A DNA stretch of 17,422 nt from JACPYG01 sp038063015 (GTDB taxonomy: Bacteria; Patescibacteriota; Minisyncoccia; Minisyncoccales; Staskawiczbacteraceae), in NCBI GenBank assembly GCA_038063015.1, contig JBBTVX010000003.1, positions 1 through 17,422 on the forward strand. Reading direction: 5' to 3'. The notes under the pieces are model-generated. The model did not search any database and was not told the origin of the DNA. It worked only from the letters and a program-made list of their open reading frames with translations. Below, piece after piece: positions 14,758 to 17,422 of this stretch. A program made the translations under genes and the position numbers. Within the stretch, counting starts at the first letter, position 1. Each line of letters begins with the position of its first letter.

Positions 14758-14829
14758 GCCGTTCTAGCTCAACAGCAGAGCAATGCTTTTGTAAAGCATA
14801 GGTTCCGAGTGCAAATCTCGGGAACGGCT
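14758..14829 (+). tRNA. tRNA-Thr (anticodon UGU)
   Basis: The 72-base cloverleaf has acceptor GCCGTTC/GAACGGC, D stem GCTC/GAGC with loop AACAGCA, and anticodon stem ATGCT/AGCAT with loop TTTGTAA (anticodon TGT at 14790-14792). The variable region is AGGTT, the T stem is CCGAG/CTCGG with loop TGCAAAT, and the discriminator is T. No CCA is encoded. The T-loop has G instead of U at position 55, and the short D-loop lacks the usual GG pair, so the normal G18-U55 contact is absent. It sits 14 bases after the membrane protein gene and is probably processed from the rpmE-rpsB-tsf transcript. Confidence 0.93.
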
Positions 14830-14840
14830 CATTGTGCGAC

Positions 14841-14864
14841 AAAGACCATTTTAGGTGGTTTTTT
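14841..14864 (+). terminator. Rho-independent terminator after tRNA-Thr
   Basis: The arms AAAGACCA (14841-14848) and TGGTTTTT (14856-14863) form an 8-bp stem with one G-U pair around the loop TTTTAGG. The right arm merges into the T tract. It closes the rpmE to tRNA-Thr unit. Confidence 0.7.
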
Positions 14865-14877
14865 CGTTAATTTTTGT

Positions 14878-14890
14878 GGTATAATATACC
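14878..14890 (+). promoter_or_regulatory. -10 box within a perfect inverted repeat, leaderless spacing
   Basis: TATAAT (14880-14885) is followed by six bases and then the ATG at 14892, which predicts a leaderless mRNA. The box is embedded in GGTATA-A-TATACC, a perfect 6-bp inverted repeat that could be an operator. No strong -35 is visible. Confidence 0.5.
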
Positions 14891-14891
14891 A

Positions 14892-15353
14892 ATGCCACGA
14901 AATTTTTATAACGATAAAAAATACAAAGAGAGGCAAAGTTTGACGATGAAAGAAAATTGGAAAAAAGGTCTTTTTGATTCTATAAGAAAAAGAGAGAAAA
15001 GGATATGCAAAGGATGTAATAAAATTTTCGAAGTTATTCCAAGTAGCCCAAAAATTTATTGTAGTCATAGTTGTGCCGCGAAAGATGCTAATTTAGGAAG
15101 GATTCAGTTCGAGGAAACAAGAATAAAAATAGGGAAAGCTTCAATGGGGAGAAAGAGTCCGTATAAAGGAATATTTAAGACGCCAAGAATTAATGTTGAG
15201 TGTGGAAATCCCAAATGTAAGAAAGTGTTTCTGGCTGAAAAGTATAGAGATAGGAAATACTGCAGTAATAAATGTCATATGACCATAACCGGTGGAAAGC
15301 CAACTTCACCAAAGGCTTTCAAGAGGAAAGGCAGGAATAAGAAAAGATATTAG
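14892..15353 (+). CDS. Zinc-finger/NUMOD half of a broken homing-endonuclease-like gene
   Basis: This 153-residue frame holds the DNA-binding half of what appears to be one nuclease gene. Residues 37-61 form a zinc finger (C39, C42, C57, C61). Residues about 72-93 (EETRIKIGKASMGRKSPYKG) resemble the NUMOD3 repeat of homing endonucleases. Residues 104-128 form a second finger (C104, C109, C124, C128). The N-terminal 30 residues look like a further basic modular repeat. After residue about 145 the reading becomes a short Lys/Arg stretch and stops, while the matching nuclease domain continues in the +1 frame from about base 15328. A one-base gain near 15324-15330 would explain this. The ATG at 14892 is chosen because a -10 box overlaps the upstream extension (TTG at 14874). 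The gene lies directly behind tRNA-Thr. Confidence 0.65.
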   Translation: MPRNFYNDKKYKERQSLTMKENWKKGLFDSIRKREKRICKGCNKIFEVIPSSPKIYCSHSCAAKDANLGRIQFEETRIKIGKASMGRKSPYKGIFKTPRINVECGNPKCKKVFLAEKYRDRKYCSNKCHMTITGGKPTSPKAFKRKGRNKKRY

Positions 15354-15684
15354 CGATAAGATTTACTTTTATAGCCGATGGGAAGCGAATTTTGCTCGTT
15401 TGCAAAATTATTTAGGTATTAAATGGGAATATGAGCCAAAAACTTTTGATTTAGGTTATCAAAATTATACACCTGATTTTTATCTCCCCAAACTTAATAC
15501 ATATATTGAAGTTAAAAACTTTCTTTGGAAATATTCAAAAAGAAGAGACGAAAAATTCAGGAAATTATATCCAAATATAAAATTGCAGTTGCTTTTAAAA
15601 GAGGATTATTTAAAATCAGAGAATAAGTATTCAAAATTAATTCCTAATTGGGAATATAGGAATAGTCCATTTAATATAAATTAA
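15292..15684 (+). CDS. PD-(D/E)XK nuclease half of the same broken gene
   Basis: The 130-residue open frame carries a nuclease domain: SRWEANFARLQNYLGIKWEYEP with helix Glu E31, then YTPDFYLPKLNTYIEVKNF with P61-D62 and E73-x-K75, the catalytic PD-(D/E)XK set. A conserved-looking end (LLLKEDY, IPNWEYRNSPF) follows. The first 11 or so residues, coded from 15292 to about 15327, are probably not real, since that stretch belongs to the upstream frame. The domain should start as a continuation of the zinc-finger half (joined around KAGIRKDISDKIYF). It has no promoter or start signal of its own that I can see, so as it stands it is probably not made alone. The methyltransferase-like gene begins 5 bases after its stop. 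Confidence 0.6.
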   Translation: MESQLHQRLSRGKAGIRKDISDKIYFYSRWEANFARLQNYLGIKWEYEPKTFDLGYQNYTPDFYLPKLNTYIEVKNFLWKYSKRRDEKFRKLYPNIKLQLLLKEDYLKSENKYSKLIPNWEYRNSPFNIN

Positions 15685-15689
15685 ATTTT

Positions 15690-16709
15690 ATGCCCGAAAA
15701 TTTTGATAATAGAGACCAAGAAGAAAACCTAGCGTCGGTAATAGAGGTAAAAACTGATGAACAAAAGGAACAGGAAGACGAGCGAAGAATTAATAGGGAT
15801 CTTTTTGGTAATGTAAATGTAAATGAGATAACGAGCCATCTTAGGGGTCCAGCTTCTGATAATGAGCAGCGCATTGACACTCTATACGAAATTAAAAAAA
15901 TTGAGGCAGAGATTGCTTATCGATTTCCAAAAACGTATGGAAGGACAGCTGAAGAAAATTTGCGAATAGCGCAAGAGGTATCGAATACGGGCTTACAGAA
16001 AGGGTTTTTACACGATAAACACAGGTCTGTTGCACTATACGAACTTGCTGCATTCAGTAAGGGTGATGCGATTGCCGAAGAAGATATTAATGTAATTGAA
16101 ACGCAATTAAAAGATAAAAAAATACTTATTTTAGGCGACGACACGGGCTCTTTTTCGGAAATTTTGAATTCATTCGGTGCAAAGGTTATTGGTATAGAAA
16201 TTGATAAAGCCAAAGTCGCAGTGGCCCACTCAGGTGTTTTAAGTGAAAAAAGCGAACCGCAAGAACAAGTTATCCATGGCGATATCGGCGATTTAACCGA
16301 CGAAGCTTCTGATTTGTACAAAAAGCTCGAGCAATCTGGACCTTTCGATATAATTTATTCTCACGCTGTTTTTAATGGTGGTTCTGGTATAGAGGGTGCA
16401 ATAGATAAATTTAATGCTAAAAGCAGACTTCGCGGCCCCATGATCGATTTTGGGAAATGTTTAACGAGTAATCTATCATCCTTATTAAATAAAAATGGTT
16501 TTATGCTTCACGACCGGGTTGATTTAAGGGAAATTTTTGGTCCTTATGGTCAGAGGTATAGTAAATCTGCGCCGGCAGAAAATTGGTTATGGGCAGCTTC
16601 GTCGGGGACTGGTAGAATTTCAGATTTAATTTTTATTTCTAAAAATGAGTTTGAAAATATTTCAGAGAAGATACAATCAAATAGAGATTGGATAGGAATG
16701 AAAGTATAG
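15690..16709 (+). CDS. Class I SAM-dependent methyltransferase-like protein
   Basis: The 339-residue protein has a Rossmann-type methyltransferase core from about residue 140 to 270. KKILILGDDTGSFSEIL (motif I, residues 149-154 GDDTGS) is followed by VIGIEIDKAK (acidic end of strand 2, E170/D172), VIHGDIGDL (D198) and FDIIYSHAVFN in the motif IV position. The N-terminal 140 residues are charged and helical, with no domain I recognise. The motif IV site lacks the NPPY or PCQ of DNA methyltransferases, so a role as partner of the upstream nuclease in restriction-modification is not supported. A small molecule, protein or RNA target is possible. A weak -10-like TATAAA (15675-15680) lies 9 bases before the ATG. 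It is the last protein gene before the rRNA operon. Confidence 0.6.
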   Translation: MPENFDNRDQEENLASVIEVKTDEQKEQEDERRINRDLFGNVNVNEITSHLRGPASDNEQRIDTLYEIKKIEAEIAYRFPKTYGRTAEENLRIAQEVSNTGLQKGFLHDKHRSVALYELAAFSKGDAIAEEDINVIETQLKDKKILILGDDTGSFSEILNSFGAKVIGIEIDKAKVAVAHSGVLSEKSEPQEQVIHGDIGDLTDEASDLYKKLEQSGPFDIIYSHAVFNGGSGIEGAIDKFNAKSRLRGPMIDFGKCLTSNLSSLLNKNGFMLHDRVDLREIFGPYGQRYSKSAPAENWLWAASSGTGRISDLIFISKNEFENISEKIQSNRDWIGMKV

Positions 16710-16725
16710 ATTATGTTTAAGCTAT

Positions 16726-16752
16726 TGACAAGAGTTTATTTTAGAATAGAAT
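16726..16752 (+). promoter_or_regulatory. Candidate promoter (TTGACA, TAGAAT) in the intergenic region
   Basis: A perfect -35 TTGACA (16726-16731) and a -10 TAGAAT (16747-16752) lie 15 bp apart, slightly close. No protein gene follows before the terminator at 16830, so any transcript would be a short non-coding RNA. Confidence 0.4.
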
Positions 16753-16758
16753 GTAAAT

Positions 16759-16878
16759 TGTAGTTGGGAAATACAATTAAAATTTAAAGATAAAAAAAGA
16801 CATATTTTAAAAACCAAAAGTTTTATAAAATATCCACGAAGGTTTCTAATAGTTAGATATCTTCGTGGGTATTTTTTC
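16759..16878 (+). ncRNA. Candidate small non-coding RNA
   Basis: The span lies between the TTGACA promoter candidate and a strong intrinsic terminator, giving an RNA of about 120 bases. A possible 7-bp hairpin AATTGTA/TACAATT (16756-16762 and 16772-16778) lies at the 5' end, but its first three bases would fall before the predicted transcription start, which weakens it. The middle is A-rich. I know no family that matches. It could equally be untranslated trailer of the methyltransferase gene. Confidence 0.28.
16830..16878 (+). terminator. Strong rho-independent terminator
   Basis: A 12-bp stem (ATATCCACGAAG with CTTCGTGGGTAT, one G-T pair; arms 16830-16841 and 16861-16872) encloses an inner hairpin TCTAA/TTAGA with loop TAG (16845-16857). 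Six or more T follow. It would end the methyltransferase transcript or a small RNA before the rRNA operon. Confidence 0.85.
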
Positions 16879-16881
16879 TTA

Positions 16882-16913
16882 GCCCGCCCGAAGCCCGCAG
16901 GGCGAAGGAGGGT
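16882..16913 (+). repeat. REP-like palindromic repeat, copy 2, intergenic
   Basis: This is the second copy of the element found inside pfkB at 8200-8232. It is GC-rich in an AT-rich spacer, has inner stem CCC/GGG around the loop GCA, and keeps the symmetric GAA/GAA internal loop and the outer GC stem. Compared with copy 1 the inner stem has changed from CTC/GAG to CCC/GGG, so pairing is kept. Confidence 0.75.
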
Positions 16914-16954
16914 CAGCCGGTTGGAATGTATTTTGATAATTTAATAATGTAAAC

Positions 16955-16994
16955 CCAGTTTAAAAAATCATTTTAAACTGGAAAATTAGTTTTT
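16955..16994 (+). terminator. Terminator-like hairpin upstream of the rRNA operon
   Basis: A perfect 11-bp stem CCAGTTTAAAA/TTTTAAACTGG (16955-16965 and 16971-16981) with loop AATCA is followed, after about nine bases, by a run of six T. The gap before the T run is longer than usual. It may give added insulation before the rRNA promoters, or be a remnant or a protein-binding dyad. Confidence 0.5.
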
Positions 16995-17019
16995 TAAAGT
17001 TGTTTCGAATATAAGCTAA

Positions 17020-17058
17020 TATAATAGAGTGTTTACTAAAGAGTAATCAAACTATAAT
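17020..17058 (+). promoter_or_regulatory. Tandem -10 boxes for the rRNA operon
   Basis: Two consensus TATAAT boxes at 17020-17025 and 17053-17058 lie 33 bp apart, about 105 and 70 bases upstream of the predicted 16S 5' end. The -35 candidates TTGTTT (17000-17005) and TTTACT (17032-17037) have short spacings of 14 and 15 bp. Tandem promoters are usual for rRNA operons. Confidence 0.5.
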
Positions 17059-17128
17059 TATGAGTGAGGGAGGAATGTAAAAATTTATTTTTATATTACG
17101 ACCGAACGATTAATTATATCTCTATATT

Positions 17129-17422
17129 TTTTTTGAGAGTTTGATCCTAGCTCAGGGTGAACGCTGGTAACGTGGATACCGGCATGCAAGTCAAGGGGGT
17201 GCTGAACCGCAAGGTGAAGTACAACCGGCGAACGGCTTAGTAACACGTAGATACATACCTTAAAGTGGAGCATAGCTCGTCGAAAGACGGGGTAATTCTC
17301 CATAGTCTCGCAAGAGTAAACCCGCAAGGGGCTTTAAGAATGGTCTGCGGCCTATCAGCTTGTTGGCGAGGTAATAGCTCACCAAGGCTATGACGGGTAG
17401 GGGGCGTGAGAGCGCGACCCCC
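17129..17422 (+). rRNA. rrs: 16S ribosomal RNA, 5' part
   Basis: The conserved opening AGAGTTTGATCCTAGCTCAG starts at 17136 and corresponds to E. coli 16S position 8, so the mature end is near 17129. It continues with TGAACGCTGG, GGCATGCAAGTC, GGCGAACGGC and TAGTAACACGTA, and later CCTATCAGCTTGTTGG and GGTAATAGCTCACCAAGGC. The window ends near E. coli position 290, so the rest of the gene lies outside. The first box has A where the common 27F primer expects G. The sequence between the conserved blocks, short in helix H6 (GGGGGTGCTGAACCGCAAGG region), is unlike ordinary bacteria and fits Parcubacteria; this lineage call is from memory and not from a search. Confidence 0.95.

Noticed and set aside
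15320..15332. Programmed -1 frameshift site
   Set aside because: The downstream domain is in the +1 frame and there is no X XXY YYZ heptamer or clear stimulatory hairpin; mutation or sequencing error is simpler.
14892..16709. Nuclease plus methyltransferase read as a restriction-modification or new defence system
   Set aside because: The nuclease is frameshifted and has homing-endonuclease-type modules, and the methyltransferase-like protein shows YSHAVFN where a DNA methyltransferase would have NPPY or PCQ. The evidence supports neighbours, not a system.
16714..16764. Tiny open frame starting with ATG after the methyltransferase gene
   Set aside because: Only 16 codons, it contains the TTGACA promoter candidate, and it has no start signal.
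1..17422. CRISPR array
   Set aside because: No series of direct repeats with regular unique spacers was seen; the only clear repeat is the two-copy palindromic element.

Overview
The window looks like a piece of a Patescibacteria (Candidate Phyla Radiation) genome, most likely a Parcubacteria-type lineage. It is AT-rich and tightly packed, and start codons carry few visible Shine-Dalgarno sites. The partial 16S rRNA at the right edge has a 5' region unlike that of typical bacteria. The first gene carries a cysteine-rich spacer that I recall from surface proteins of this group. Several universal proteins (release factor 1, EF-Ts, acetate kinase) are shortened. UGA acts as a stop codon (pduL and the ferredoxin end in TGA), which argues against the UGA-glycine code of Gracilibacteria and Absconditabacteria.

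Layout, left to right. (1) 2-2506: the 3' part of a large probably secreted protein with a Cys-rich spacer, a glycosidase-like TIM barrel, a fibronectin III domain and a LamG domain; it ends at a clear terminator. (2) 2587-6580: pduL-ackA-ppsA, an acetate-forming, ATP-yielding module with a phosphoenolpyruvate synthase. (3) 6630-9661: a TrpR/YerC-like regulator, a metallo-beta-lactamase-fold hydrolase, a PfkB sugar kinase and a class II fructose-bisphosphate aldolase, closely spaced and on one strand. (4) 9740-10590: a one-cluster ferredoxin overlapping ribosomal protein L25. (5) 10672-12078: a secreted coiled-coil protein with a lytic transglycosylase-like C-terminus, facing a convergent prfA (12080-12808, minus strand). 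(6) 12873-14829: rpmE-rpsB-tsf, a small membrane protein and tRNA-Thr(UGU), ended by a terminator. (7) 14892-16709: a frameshifted zinc-finger/PD-(D/E)XK nuclease gene followed by a Rossmann-fold methyltransferase-like gene. (8) 16710-17128: no protein gene, but hairpins, a palindromic repeat, a candidate small RNA and rRNA promoters. (9) about 17129-17422: the 5' part of 16S rRNA.

Taken together, groups 2-4 fit a fermentative metabolism: aldolase and a sugar kinase in glycolysis, acetyl-CoA to acetate for ATP, and a ferredoxin as electron carrier. Groups 4-6 hold translation genes.

The most interesting points are: a palindromic repeat inserted in frame in the pfkB gene, with a second intergenic copy showing a compensatory stem change; an RF1 that lacks domain 1, with no room upstream for it; -10 boxes placed exactly 6 nt before several start codons, which predicts leaderless mRNAs; a tRNA-Thr with altered D-loop/T-loop contacts; and the broken homing-endonuclease-like gene. 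I did not find a convincing complete new multi-gene defence or mobile system.
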